The translations under genes and the position numbers were made by a program. From the NCBI RefSeq assembly GCF_003966565.1, contig NZ_AP018718.1:2294001-2358000 (forward strand): DNA of 64,000 nt, written 5' to 3'. Each line of letters opens with the position of its first letter. Position 1 is the first letter of the stretch. The stretch is from Sulfuricystis multivorans (GTDB taxonomy: Bacteria > Pseudomonadota > Gammaproteobacteria > Burkholderiales > Rhodocyclaceae). This document shows positions 42,563 to 51,491 of this stretch, one piece after another. The notes beneath the pieces were generated by a model, which did not search any database, was not told where the DNA came from, and worked only from the letters and a program-made list of their open reading frames with translations.

Positions 42563-42769
42563 TCAGACCCGCAGCGGCGGGCCGGCGTGGGCAAAGAATG
42601 CCGCCGCCGGTTGCGGTCGGCCGAACAGATAGCCCTGGAAGAGCCGGCAGCCGTTGTGTATCAGCCAAGCGCGCTGCGCGTAGGTCTCGGCGCCTTCGGC
42701 GACGACTTCGAGGTGCATCTGCCGGGCTGTCAGCAGAATGGTCTTCGACAGCGACGGTAGCGCGAAGGG
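42563..42769 (-). pseudogene. C-terminal remnant of an EAL-domain (c-di-GMP phosphodiesterase) gene
   Basis: The 68 codons immediately after the NtrY-like stop, in the same frame, read as the end of an EAL domain: [20 protein letters not shown], then [16 protein letters not shown] and a terminal AGPPLRV stop. AEGAET corresponds to the AEGVET catalytic block and QGYLFGRP to the conserved EAL C-terminus. The N-terminal GGDEF/EAL portions are absent and there is no start codon. It is a relic, or, if the TGA at 42770-42772 were read through, an EAL tail on the kinase. The rest of the gap to ntrX (42476-42562) has no identified feature. Confidence 0.8.
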
Positions 42770-44551
42770 TCAGACATCGGCGTTTCTCCCTACAGAGGCG
42801 ATGGGCAATTGTACGCAAACGCTCGCGCCACCGCCTTCGGCCAAAGGCCGGTTGGCGAGCGTCACGGTACCGCCGTGATCGACGACGATCTTGTGCACGA
42901 TCGCCAGCCCAAGGCCCGTGCCCTTCGGCTTGGTCGTCACATAGGGCTCGAACGCATGCTGGAGGATCTCGGGCGGGAAGCCCGGGCCGTCGTCTTCGAC
43001 GGTCAGCTCGACGTTGCGGCCTTGCGAACGGGTCCTGACGATGATGCGTGCCGTCTTGCCAGCGCCGAGTTTTTCACTGCCGGCCTCGCTGGCGTTCTTG
43101 ATCAGATTGTGCAGCACCTGGCGGATCTGGTCGGCATCGGCCAACACCGGCGGCAGGAGCGGATCGAGTTCGGTTTCGATGCCGAAGCCGCTGCTGGCAT
43201 AGAGTTCGAGCACCTCGGCGATCAGCCGGTTCAGATCGAGCGGCTGCGGATTCGGCGGCGGCAGGCGCGCATAGTCGCGAAAGTCGTTGACCATCGCCTT
43301 CATCGCCTCGACCTGATCGACGATGGTCTTCGTCGCCCGCTCGAGTATCGCGGCATCTTCCGGCGCGAGCTTGCCAGCAAGTTTCATCTGCAGCCGTTCG
43401 GCCGACAGTTGGATCGGCGTGAGCGGATTCTTGATCTCGTGGGCGAGCCGGCGGGCCACTTCGCCCCAGACTGCGGCGCGCTGCGCGGCTTCGCGTTCGA
43501 TGCGCGCCTGGGCGAGCTGTTGCGTCATCTCGTTGAACGAGCGCGTCAGCACCCCCAGCTCGTCGTCGGTCTCCAGCACCGCGCGCGGTGTCAGATCGCC
43601 GGCGGCCACCGCCCGCGTGCCTTCGGCGAGCATCAGCAGCGGCTTGGCGAGCCGGCCGGCGAGGAAGAAGGCCAGCGCGATCGCGGCGAACAGCGCCAGC
43701 AGCAACGCAAAGGTCAGGGTCAGCGTATAGAGGCGTTTGAGGCCAATGCGACCGAGCTGCAATTGCTGGTAGTCGCGCTGCGCGGCCTCCACCAGGGCGG
43801 CGCTTTGCGCGATCGCGGCCGGCACTGGCTGCTCGAGCTGCAGGATCAGCGGCTCGGCCGCGAAATGATAGGCGCGCACCGGAACGAGGGCGCGCACCAC
43901 GAAGCCGCTTCCCGCATCGCCCTCGACACGCGCGCTGCCCGTGCCGCTACGCGCCTGCCGCAGCTCGGCCGGGTCGGGCAGCGGCGGCAGGAGATCTTGC
44001 TGCTCGCTGGCGCTGCTGCTGGCGATCAGCTGGCCGCTCGCCGTCACCAGCACGGCGGCATTCACGCCGGCCTGTTCGCGCAGGCGATTGAGGAGCACCG
44101 CCCCCGGCGCAGGCACTTCGGCCAGATCGAAGGCCATCGAACGGCCTTTGACGAGGAGCTCGGCTTGCATCGTCTCGAACACGCTGTGCGCGAGATCCAG
44201 TCCGCCGTCGAGCGCGGCCTCGATGCGCACGTCGAACCATGAGTCGATGCTTTTCACCGCGAACTGCATCGAAACCGCATACACCAGCACGCCGGGCAGC
44301 ACCGCCATCATCGCCAGCATCATCATCAGCCGCGTCTTGAGGCGTGCGCCGAACACGCCTTGGCGCCGATCGCGCCACAGGCGGCGCAACTGGGTGATGA
44401 CCAGTCCGAGCAGCAGGAGGGCCGCCAGCGCATTGAAGACGATCAACAGCGGCGTGTGGCGGGCGAACAGGGCGGTATCGGCGGAAGCCGAGGTGAGTAG
44501 GATCACCAGCATGCCGCCGAGCGCCGCGGCGAGTGTCAAGGCGATGATCAT
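42770..44551 (-). CDS. NtrY-like membrane sensor histidine kinase
   Basis: 593 residues. Transmembrane segments near residues 5-20, 35-55 and 75-100 precede an extracytoplasmic region, then another helix (LTLTFALLLALFAAIALAFF) and a HAMP domain (LMLAEGTRAVAAGDLTPRAV). HisKA has RLAHEIKNPLTPIQLSAERL; HATPase has NLIKNASEA, DDGPGFP, and GTGLGLAIVHKIV. No PAS domain is evident. It pairs with the NtrX-like regulator downstream. A dispersed repeat (43048-43074) encodes KLGAGKTA in the variable loop after the N-box. The start overlaps DUF4390 by ATGA. Confidence 0.9.
   Translation of the reverse strand: MIIALTLAAALGGMLVILLTSASADTALFARHTPLLIVFNALAALLLLGLVITQLRRLWRDRRQGVFGARLKTRLMMMLAMMAVLPGVLVYAVSMQFAVKSIDSWFDVRIEAALDGGLDLAHSVFETMQAELLVKGRSMAFDLAEVPAPGAVLLNRLREQAGVNAAVLVTASGQLIASSSASEQQDLLPPLPDPAELRQARSGTGSARVEGDAGSGFVVRALVPVRAYHFAAEPLILQLEQPVPAAIAQSAALVEAAQRDYQQLQLGRIGLKRLYTLTLTFALLLALFAAIALAFFLAGRLAKPLLMLAEGTRAVAAGDLTPRAVLETDDELGVLTRSFNEMTQQLAQARIEREAAQRAAVWGEVARRLAHEIKNPLTPIQLSAERLQMKLAGKLAPEDAAILERATKTIVDQVEAMKAMVNDFRDYARLPPPNPQPLDLNRLIAEVLELYASSGFGIETELDPLLPPVLADADQIRQVLHNLIKNASEAGSEKLGAGKTARIIVRTRSQGRNVELTVEDDGPGFPPEILQHAFEPYVTTKPKGTGLGLAIVHKIVVDHGGTVTLANRPLAEGGGASVCVQLPIASVGRNADV
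43048..43074 (+). repeat. Dispersed ~25-bp repeat inside the NtrY-like kinase
   Basis: GTGCCGTCTTGCCAGCGCCG then AGTTTTT. It is read on the minus strand as KLGAGKTA between the N-box and G1 region. Confidence 0.75.
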
Positions 44552-45138
44552 TGCGGCTCGGCGGCGGGCACGAACTGCCAGCTCAAGGTGTGGGCATCGA
44601 CCCGCCAGTCGTCGTTGGCGAGCGCATCAATCTGCAAGGGCTTCGGCAGCTGGCTTTGATCGAGCGAGAGGCGAACGGCCGCGATGAGCGTCTCGCCTTG
44701 CGGCAGGGCGCCTGCGTCGGCGATGTGCAGGCGCCGGATGTGGCCGAGCGCCGCAAGCGCCGCTTCGAGGGTAGCGAAGTTCTGGTAGAGGCTGCCGACG
44801 GCGAGCCGATACTGGCGCGTCAGCGCGTGATAGCTCAGCCGGTAATTGACGACACGGCCGGCCAGATGTTCGTCGATCCAGTACCAGCGCTTGCGCTTGA
44901 TCTGCACTTCGAAACGGAAATGAAGCGGCACGCCCTTGCCGACGGCATCGATGAGGCGAGCGCCGATCTCGACGTCGAATTCGGCATTCACCGCCCAGCC
45001 GCGCTCGTCCGGCACCACGGCGGCACTCTGCGGCTGGATGCTGCCCGCCCAGGCAAGCCAAGCGACGAAGAGCCCGACGCCCAGCGCAACGAGCCGTTCA
45101 AGGCATTTTTTCCAACAGGGCGTAATAGAAGCCGTCAT
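44548..45138 (-). CDS. DUF4390 protein, likely exported
   Basis: 196 residues. A hydrophobic N-terminal segment (RLVALGVGLFVAWLAWAG) suggests a signal peptide or anchor. The body has the DUF4390 pattern: NAEFDVEIGARLIDAVGKGV, LHFRFEVQIKRKRWYWIDEH and VNYRLSYHALTRQYRL. Function is unknown; the gene regularly sits between rsmB and ntrY in betaproteobacteria. As written it overlaps rsmB by 41 bp, so a slightly later start is possible. Confidence 0.8.
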   Translation of the reverse strand: MTASITPCWKKCLERLVALGVGLFVAWLAWAGSIQPQSAAVVPDERGWAVNAEFDVEIGARLIDAVGKGVPLHFRFEVQIKRKRWYWIDEHLAGRVVNYRLSYHALTRQYRLAVGSLYQNFATLEAALAALGHIRRLHIADAGALPQGETLIAAVRLSLDQSQLPKPLQIDALANDDWRVDAHTLSWQFVPAAEPQ

Positions 45139-46378
45139 GAGTGGCCGAGGGCATCAGTTGCAGTTCTTCTTCGCTGCCGCCCGTCGGCAGGCGGCGCGCA
45201 TCCGGATGACGCGCAACGAACGCGCGCACCTGCCCGGCATTTTCGCCGGGAAACACCGAACAGGTGCAGTAGAGCATTTTGCCACCGGGGGCCAGGAGCG
45301 GCCACAAGGCATCGAGAATGGCGGCCTGGGTCTGTGCGAATCCCGCCACATCCTCGGGGCGCCGCAGCCACTTGATGTCCGGGTGGCGGCGCACCACCCC
45401 GGAAGCGGAGCAGGGCACATCGGCGAGAATGCGCTCGAAAAGCCGACCGTCCCACCAGCCCGCCGGTTTACGCGCATCGCCGATTTCTACCTTCGCGGCA
45501 AGATGAAGTCGAGCGAGGTTTTCCTCGATGCGCCGGGCGCGGGCGGCATCGACTTCCAGCGCGGTCAGCTCGATCTCATGCCGCTCCAAAAGATGCGCGC
45601 TCTTGCCGCCGGGCGCCGCGCAGGCATCCAGCACGCGCATGCCGTCCTGGGCATCGAGGAGCCGCGCCGCCTGCTGGGCGCCCCAGTCCTGCACCGAGAC
45701 GCAACCTGCCTGAAAGCCGGGGAGGCGCTCGACCGGCAAGGGGGCTTCGAGCAGGATCGCCGTCTCGTCGAGCGTCTGCCCCGCACCGCCGGCTTTGGCC
45801 AACTGCGCGAGAAATTCGGCGCTGGTGATGCGGCACCGCGCGTTCAACCGCAGCGTCATTGGCGGATGACCATTGCCGCTGGCGGCGATCTCCCGCCAGC
45901 ATTCCGGATAGGCCTCGGCGAGCAGCGCGAGCCACCAGCGCGGATGGCGGAAAGAAGCCACTTCGTCGGCATCCGCCGCGGCGATGAGCTCTGCGCGGCG
46001 GCGCTGGAAATGGCGCAAGATGGCATTGGTCAATTTCTTGAATGGCTTGTCGGCAGCCTCGACGGCCTGATCGACGAGGGTGTGCGCTTCTTCGGGTCGG
46101 CGCTCCAGACGGGCGAGCGCGACGAGCAGAAGCGATCGCGCCGCCTTGTCTTTCAGCGGCCGCTCGAGCAAGCGGGCAAGGAAAAAATCGCCGCGGCCAT
46201 AATCGCGCAAGGCAGTCATCGCCAGATCGCGCGCGGCCGGCCGCAGTTCGATGGGCAGCGCGGCAAGCGTCGTCTCCGGGGTGCGGCCGGCGAGCACTTC
46301 CACAACCGCGCCCACCGCAGCGGCGAGCGCCCGGGAAAGCGGCGGGTTGCGAAAGGAAGGCGGAAAGGTGGCATTCAT
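45098..46378 (-). CDS. rsmB: 16S rRNA (cytosine-967-C5)-methyltransferase
   Basis: 426 residues. An N-terminal NusB-like RNA-binding domain precedes a SAM methyltransferase with VLDACAAPGGKSAHLLE, the catalytic Cys in ILADVPCSASGVVRRHPDIK, and CTCSVFPGENAGQV. It methylates C967 of 16S rRNA. A repeat-like stretch at 45811-45836 encodes CRITSAEF between LRLNA and the loop that follows. It diverges from homospermidine synthase across 44 bp. Confidence 0.94.
   Translation of the reverse strand: MNATFPPSFRNPPLSRALAAAVGAVVEVLAGRTPETTLAALPIELRPAARDLAMTALRDYGRGDFFLARLLERPLKDKAARSLLLVALARLERRPEEAHTLVDQAVEAADKPFKKLTNAILRHFQRRRAELIAAADADEVASFRHPRWWLALLAEAYPECWREIAASGNGHPPMTLRLNARCRITSAEFLAQLAKAGGAGQTLDETAILLEAPLPVERLPGFQAGCVSVQDWGAQQAARLLDAQDGMRVLDACAAPGGKSAHLLERHEIELTALEVDAARARRIEENLARLHLAAKVEIGDARKPAGWWDGRLFERILADVPCSASGVVRRHPDIKWLRRPEDVAGFAQTQAAILDALWPLLAPGGKMLYCTCSVFPGENAGQVRAFVARHPDARRLPTGGSEEELQLMPSATHDGFYYALLEKMP
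45811..45836 (-). repeat. Dispersed ~25-bp repeat (diverged) inside rsmB
   Basis: GAAATTCGGCGCTGGTGATG then CGGCAC. It is read on the minus strand as CRITSAEF, close to the CRLASAEF reading of the 14047 and 16663 copies. Confidence 0.5.
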
Positions 46379-46422
46379 GGTCGACTGCGCATGGTAACCG
46401 CGATCTGTGGTAAACGTCGGTC

Positions 46423-47838
46423 ATGAACCCTTCCGCCCATACCCCCATTCCCTTCCCCGGCCGACTGACGATCGTCGGCTGGGGCGCCATCGCCCAAGGC
46501 GTTTTGCCCTTGCTGTTTGGCCATTTCGCGCTGCGCCCCGAACAGGTCACAATCGTCACCGCCGATGCCGACGGCATTGGAGAAGCGCAGGCTTACGGCG
46601 TTTCCCACATGATCCTGCCGCTCGACCGCGATAACTTCCGGCATGTGCTCGCCCCGCTCGTCGGAGCTGGCGACTTTCTGCTCAATCTCGCCGTCAATGT
46701 CGCCAGCGTGGCGCTGATCGAGTTCTGCCGCGAGCGCGGTGCACTCTACCTCGATGCCTGCATCGAACCCTGGGCCGGCGGTTATACCGATCCGCTGCTT
46801 TCCCCTTCGCAGCGTTCGAACTACGCGCTGCGCGAACAGGCGAAGGCACTGCACCGGCCGGGTGGCCCAACCGCAGTGCTCACCCACGGCGCCAATCCCG
46901 GCTGGGTGTCGCATTTCGTCAAGCAGGCGCTCCTCGACATCGCCCGCGATTGCGGCTTCGCTGCCATGCCGCCCGCCGACCGTGCCGGCTGGGCGCGGCT
47001 GGCACAAACGCTCGGCGTCCGGGTGATCCATATCGCCGAACGCGACTGGCAGGTGGCCGAACCCAGGAAGCGTCCTGGAGAATTCGTCAACACCTGGTCG
47101 GTCGACGGCTTCGTCGGCGAAGGCTGTCAGCCAGCCGAGCTCGGCTGGGGCAGCCACGAAAAGGCGCTGCCGCCGGACGGCCATCGCCACGGCTTCGGCT
47201 GCGAGGCGGCGATCTGGCTCGAACGTCCCGGCGCGGCGACGCGCGTGCGCACTTGGACGCCGCTGGCCGGTCCGCTTCACGGTTTCCTGATCACACATGG
47301 CGAAGCGATCTCGATCGCCGACTATCTGACCATAGGCGCCGGCACGACGCCGGAATACCGGCCGACCGTGCATTACGCCTACCATCCCTGCGACGACGCG
47401 GTGCTGTCGCTGCACGAGCTCGCCGGCCGCGAATGGCATTTGCAGGAAAACAAGCGCATCGTGCGCGACGAGATCGTTTCCGGCGTCGATGAGCTGGGTG
47501 TGCTGTTGTTGGGCCATCCGAAGGGCGCCTACTGGCTCGGTTCGCGTCTATCGCACGCGGAAGCGAAGCGGCTCGCCCCCTACAACTCGGCGACGGTGTT
47601 GCAGGTCACGGCGGGTGTGATGTCCGGGATGATCTGGGCGATCGAAAATCCGGCGATGGGCGTGGTCGATCCGGACGAACTGCCGTACGACGAAATGATC
47701 GCTTTGTGCCGGCCTTACTTGGGCGAGGTGGTCGGCGTCTATTCGGACTGGACGCCGCTGAAAGACCGTGCCGAGTTCTTCCCGCAGGACGTCGATGTCG
47801 ACGACCCCTGGCAGTTCAAGAATTTCCGGGTGAGCTGA
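46423..47838 (+). CDS. hss: Homospermidine synthase
   Basis: 471 residues. The N-terminal NAD-binding motif is [18 protein letters not shown]. Family blocks include [54 protein letters not shown] (with the substrate-binding Trp) and the C-terminal [14 protein letters not shown]. It converts two putrescines, or putrescine and spermidine, to sym-homospermidine with NAD+ as prosthetic hydride carrier. It has no polyamine gene as neighbour. The 3' end overlaps the convergent fmt by 23 bp. Confidence 0.92.
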   Translation: MNPSAHTPIPFPGRLTIVGWGAIAQGVLPLLFGHFALRPEQVTIVTADADGIGEAQAYGVSHMILPLDRDNFRHVLAPLVGAGDFLLNLAVNVASVALIEFCRERGALYLDACIEPWAGGYTDPLLSPSQRSNYALREQAKALHRPGGPTAVLTHGANPGWVSHFVKQALLDIARDCGFAAMPPADRAGWARLAQTLGVRVIHIAERDWQVAEPRKRPGEFVNTWSVDGFVGEGCQPAELGWGSHEKALPPDGHRHGFGCEAAIWLERPGAATRVRTWTPLAGPLHGFLITHGEAISIADYLTIGAGTTPEYRPTVHYAYHPCDDAVLSLHELAGREWHLQENKRIVRDEIVSGVDELGVLLLGHPKGAYWLGSRLSHAEAKRLAPYNSATVLQVTAGVMSGMIWAIENPAMGVVDPDELPYDEMIALCRPYLGEVVGVYSDWTPLKDRAEFFPQDVDVDDPWQFKNFRVS

Positions 47839-48748
47839 ATCTTTCGCCGGCAGCGAGCGGAAAACCGCGCAGGAAATCGGCAGCGGGCAGCCGCCGGCCG
47901 CCAGGCTTCTGCAGCTCGGTCAAGCGCAATGCGCCTTCGCCGCAGGCGACGACGATGCCGGAAGGCCCAACGGCAATGATTTCACCTGGCCGGCCTGCAC
48001 CTTCCGCAAGCTCTGCATGCCACAGCTTCAGCGTCGTCTCTCCCAGCTGCGAGGTAGAACCCGGGAACGGATCGAAGGCGCGCAAGCGCCGTTCGATCTC
48101 GACGGCCGGACGCGTCCAGTCGATCCGTCCTTCGGCCTTGTCGATCTTTGCCGCATAGGTCGCGCCTTGCTCAGGCTGCGGCGTCGGCTTCAGGCTGTCG
48201 AGCCTGGTGAGCGCCTCGACGATCAGCCGGCCGCCGAGGTTGGCAAGCTTGTCGGTGAGGCTTTCTGCCGTCTCGTCAGGGCCGATTTTCAGTCTTTCGG
48301 CCAGCAGCATCGGCCCGGTGTCGAGTCCGGCATCCATCTGCATGATCGTGATGCCCGTTTCAAGATCGCCCGCCTCGATCGCGCGCGCAATCGGCGCCGC
48401 CCCCCGCCAGCGCGGCAGCAGCGAGGCATGGATGTTGACGCAACCGCGCCTCGGGATGTCGAGCACGGCCGGCGGCAGAATCAAACCGTAGGCCGCGACC
48501 ACCAACACATCGGGCGCGGCGGCGATCAACGGCGCATGGGTTGCGGGATCGCGCAGCTTTTCCGGCTGATGGACGGCAATGCCGTGGGCCAACGCCACGT
48601 CTTTGACGGGGCTCGTGACGAGTTTCTGCCCGCGCCCAGACGGGCGGTCGGGCTGGGTCAGCACCAGCGGGATGTCGAAACCGGCAGCGATCAGCGCCCG
48701 CAGCGCGATGGCGGCGAACTCGGGCGTGCCGGCAAAGGCGACTTTCAT
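47816..48748 (-). CDS. fmt: Methionyl-tRNA formyltransferase
   Basis: 310 residues. [19 protein letters not shown] opens the protein; [14 protein letters not shown] and [16 protein letters not shown] are the catalytic-domain motifs, and [13 protein letters not shown] follows. It formylates initiator Met-tRNA. ATG 48748 overlaps the def stop by ATGA, the classic def–fmt pair. A longer in-frame extension upstream lies within def and is rejected. Confidence 0.95.
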   Translation of the reverse strand: MKVAFAGTPEFAAIALRALIAAGFDIPLVLTQPDRPSGRGQKLVTSPVKDVALAHGIAVHQPEKLRDPATHAPLIAAAPDVLVVAAYGLILPPAVLDIPRRGCVNIHASLLPRWRGAAPIARAIEAGDLETGITIMQMDAGLDTGPMLLAERLKIGPDETAESLTDKLANLGGRLIVEALTRLDSLKPTPQPEQGATYAAKIDKAEGRIDWTRPAVEIERRLRAFDPFPGSTSQLGETTLKLWHAELAEGAGRPGEIIAVGPSGIVVACGEGALRLTELQKPGGRRLPAADFLRGFPLAAGERFSSPGNS

Positions 48749-49248
48749 GCGGTGATGCGCGCTTGCTTCGCCAGCTTGGCTTTGATCCTGGATAGCTTGA
48801 GCCGGGACAGGTATTCGACGAACACCTTGCCGTCGAGGTGATCGATCTCGTGCTGCAGACAAACCGCCAGCAGGCCATCCGCCTCGAGCTCGAAGGGTTC
48901 GCCTTCGAGATTCAGCGCGCGCACCTTGATGCGTTCACTGCGTTTCACCGTCTCATAGATGCCGGGCACCGACAGGCAGCCTTCCTCACCGACATGCTCG
49001 CCCCACCGTTCGAGGATTTCCGGGTTGATGAAGACCATCGGCTTCGATTTGTCCTCCGACACATCGAGCACCAGCAGGCGCTTGTGCACATCGACCTGGG
49101 TGGCCGCCAGTCCAATGCCCGGCGCCTGGTACATGGTTTCCAGCATGTCGGCGGCAAGCTTCCTGATCCCGGCATCGACGGCCTCGACCGGCTTGGCCAC
49201 CGTATGCAGGCGTGGATCGGGATAACGCAGAATCGGCAATAAGGCCAT
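48745..49248 (-). CDS. def: Peptide deformylase
   Basis: 167 residues. The three metal-site motifs are intact: [20 protein letters not shown] and [10 protein letters not shown]. It removes the N-formyl group from nascent proteins. ATG 49248 matches the family start ([13 protein letters not shown]). It diverges from the LysM gene across 73 bp. Confidence 0.95.
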   Translation of the reverse strand: MALLPILRYPDPRLHTVAKPVEAVDAGIRKLAADMLETMYQAPGIGLAATQVDVHKRLLVLDVSEDKSKPMVFINPEILERWGEHVGEEGCLSVPGIYETVKRSERIKVRALNLEGEPFELEADGLLAVCLQHEIDHLDGKVFVEYLSRLKLSRIKAKLAKQARITA

Positions 49249-49321
49249 GAAAGTCTTCTTTAACAGGTTGATGCGTGCGGAATTTGCGGGCAGAATCCGA
49301 CGTACGTCCGGAGGTCCCACC

Positions 49322-50347
49322 ATGCGTCACATTATATTCGCGCTGATTTTCGCTTTTTCAACCTCTGCCGCGCTGGCCCAGAGCGCCAAGCCGCTCGAGC
49401 TCGCGCCAGATGCGCCGGAACGCCACATCGTCGTGCCGGGCGACACCCTGTGGGGCATCGCGGCGAAGTTCCTCAAGGATCCGTTCCGCTGGCCCGAACT
49501 GTGGAAGATGAATGCCGAGCAGGTCAGAAACCCACACCGCATCTATCCCGGCCAGGTGCTGATCCTCGACTTGAGTGGCGGCCAACCGCAGCTGAAACTC
49601 GCCACGTTGAAACTTTCCCCCAAGGTGCGCGCCGAAGCGCTCGGCGAGGCGATTCCGGCGATTCCGGCCAGCGCGATCGAGCCCTTCCTGTCCCAGCCGC
49701 TGGTGATCAATCCCGGCGAGTTCGACACCTCGCCGCGCATCGTCGCCACGCAGGAGGATCGGGTTTTCACCGGCACCGGCGACAAGATCTACGCCACCAA
49801 CAACGCCGATCCCAAGATCAAGCGATGGCATGTCTTCCGTCCCGGACGGCCGTTGGTCGATCCGGACAGCAAGGAAGTCCTGGGCATCGAAGCCGTCTAT
49901 CTCGGCAGCGCGCGTCCCGATGGCGAGCCCGGCGACGTCCTGCCGCTCGTGCTGACCAGCGTCAAGCAGGAAATCGGTCGCGGTGATTATCTCGTGCCGG
50001 CCGAGCGCCCCGAGGTGATGAGTTATGTGCCGCATGCGCCGACCCAGGACATCAACGGCCGCGTGATGCTGATCTATGGCGGCGTCGGCGAGGGTGCGGT
50101 CAACTCGGTCGTCTCGCTCTCGCGCGGTAAGCAGGATGGGCTGGAAGTCGGCCATGTGGTGGCGATCTATCGCGCCGGCTCCGCAGTGACGAACCGTTTC
50201 GAAGACGACAAGCCGCAGACCCATCTGCTCCCCGACGAGCGCATCGGCCTCGCTTTCGTGTTCCGCGTCTTCGATCGGGTCTCTTACGCGCTGATCACCA
50301 GCGCCAGTCGCCCGGTGATGGAAGGCGACCGGATCCACAAGCCATGA
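49322..50347 (+). CDS. Secreted LysM-domain peptidoglycan-binding protein
   Basis: 341 residues. A signal peptide ([20 protein letters not shown]) is followed by one LysM domain ([38 protein letters not shown]). The long C-terminal region has no recognised domain. A strong GGAGGT ribosome-binding site fixes ATG 49322. This gene between def and dprA is conserved in betaproteobacteria; its role is probably in the cell wall but unproven. Confidence 0.9.
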   Translation: MRHIIFALIFAFSTSAALAQSAKPLELAPDAPERHIVVPGDTLWGIAAKFLKDPFRWPELWKMNAEQVRNPHRIYPGQVLILDLSGGQPQLKLATLKLSPKVRAEALGEAIPAIPASAIEPFLSQPLVINPGEFDTSPRIVATQEDRVFTGTGDKIYATNNADPKIKRWHVFRPGRPLVDPDSKEVLGIEAVYLGSARPDGEPGDVLPLVLTSVKQEIGRGDYLVPAERPEVMSYVPHAPTQDINGRVMLIYGGVGEGAVNSVVSLSRGKQDGLEVGHVVAIYRAGSAVTNRFEDDKPQTHLLPDERIGLAFVFRVFDRVSYALITSASRPVMEGDRIHKP

Positions 50348-50363
50348 CTCACTTCCCTTCCGG

Positions 50364-51446
50364 ATGGATGCGCCGGACGAGCTGGCCGACTGGCTGCGCC
50401 TGACCCTGATCCCCGGTCTGGGCGGCGAAGGCGAGCGCCGCTTGTTGCAGGCTTTCGGCGAGCCGGCGGCGATTTTCTCCGCTTCGCCTGGAATGCTCGC
50501 CAAGCTGCTCGGCGTGCAGCTTGCCGAGCGCGTCCTGTGCCATGACAGTACCGCCGAGATCGAAGCCGCCATGCGCTGGGCGCAGATGCCCGGCAACCGG
50601 ATACTCACGCTCGCCGATGCGGCCTATCCGCAGGCGCTCTTGACCGCCGCCGACCCGCCGCTGCTGCTTTACGCCAAAGGCCGTATCGAGCTTCTGAACC
50701 GCCCCGCCTTGGCGATCGTCGGTTCGCGCAATGCAACCCAACAGGGCGAGGCCAATGCAAGCGCCTTTGCGCGGACGCTTGCCGCAGCAGGGCTGACCAT
50801 CGTCAGCGGGCTGGCGGCAGGTATTGACGCCGCCGCCCACCGGGGCGCGCTGCAAGAGCCTGCTTCCACGGTTGCGGTGGTCGGCACCGGCTGTGACCGC
50901 ATCTACCCGGCCCGCAACGAAGCGCTCGCCCGCGAGATCGCCTTCAAGGGCTGCATCATCAGCGAATTCCCTCTCGGCACGCCACCGATCGCCGCCAACT
51001 TTCCGCGCCGCAACCGGTTGATCGCGGGTCTGAGTCGCGGCTGCCTCGTCGTCGAAGCGGCGAAAGAGAGCGGCTCCCTGATCACTGCACGGCTGGCGGC
51101 CGAAGCGGGCCGCGAGGTGTTCGCGATCCCCGGCTCGATCCACTCGCCGCAATCGAAGGGCTGCCATGCGCTGATCAAGCAGGGTGCGAAACTGGTCGAA
51201 TCGGCGCAGGACATCCTCGAGGAGCTGCGCTGGGAGAACGTGACGAATCCAGTGATCGTCCCGCCGGTGAAGGAGGCCGAAAGGGATCCGATCCTGCTCG
51301 CTCTCGGCGGCGATCCCGTTGATCTCGACACCCTCGCGGCGCGCACGGGGCTTAGCGCCGACGCGCTGCTGGCCCGTCTCTTCACGCTCGAAATGGAAGG
51401 CCGCATCGCGAATCTGCCGGGTGGCCGTTATCAACGGCTGAACTGA
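50364..51446 (+). CDS. dprA: DNA-processing protein DprA
   Basis: 360 residues. An N-terminal helical (SAM-like) domain (LRLTLIPGLGGEGERRLLQA) precedes the Rossmann-fold Smf domain with LAIVGSRNATQQGEA, IVSGLAAGIDAAAHRGAL and VVEAAKESGSLITARLA. A C-terminal winged helix (DLDTLAARTGLSADALLARL) completes it. It binds incoming single-stranded DNA and loads RecA during natural transformation. It follows the LysM gene by 16 bp. Confidence 0.94.
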   Translation: MDAPDELADWLRLTLIPGLGGEGERRLLQAFGEPAAIFSASPGMLAKLLGVQLAERVLCHDSTAEIEAAMRWAQMPGNRILTLADAAYPQALLTAADPPLLLYAKGRIELLNRPALAIVGSRNATQQGEANASAFARTLAAAGLTIVSGLAAGIDAAAHRGALQEPASTVAVVGTGCDRIYPARNEALAREIAFKGCIISEFPLGTPPIAANFPRRNRLIAGLSRGCLVVEAAKESGSLITARLAAEAGREVFAIPGSIHSPQSKGCHALIKQGAKLVESAQDILEELRWENVTNPVIVPPVKEAERDPILLALGGDPVDLDTLAARTGLSADALLARLFTLEMEGRIANLPGGRYQRLN

Positions 51447-51491
51447 ACCAGCTTGCCAGCGGACATGAAGCCCGCTTAACATCCGCCCCCC

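Noticed and set aside
42498-42818. Minus-strand 106-codon frame over the EAL remnant
   Set aside because: It is out of frame with the recognisable EAL C-terminus; the meaningful frame is the one continuous with the NtrY-like kinase.
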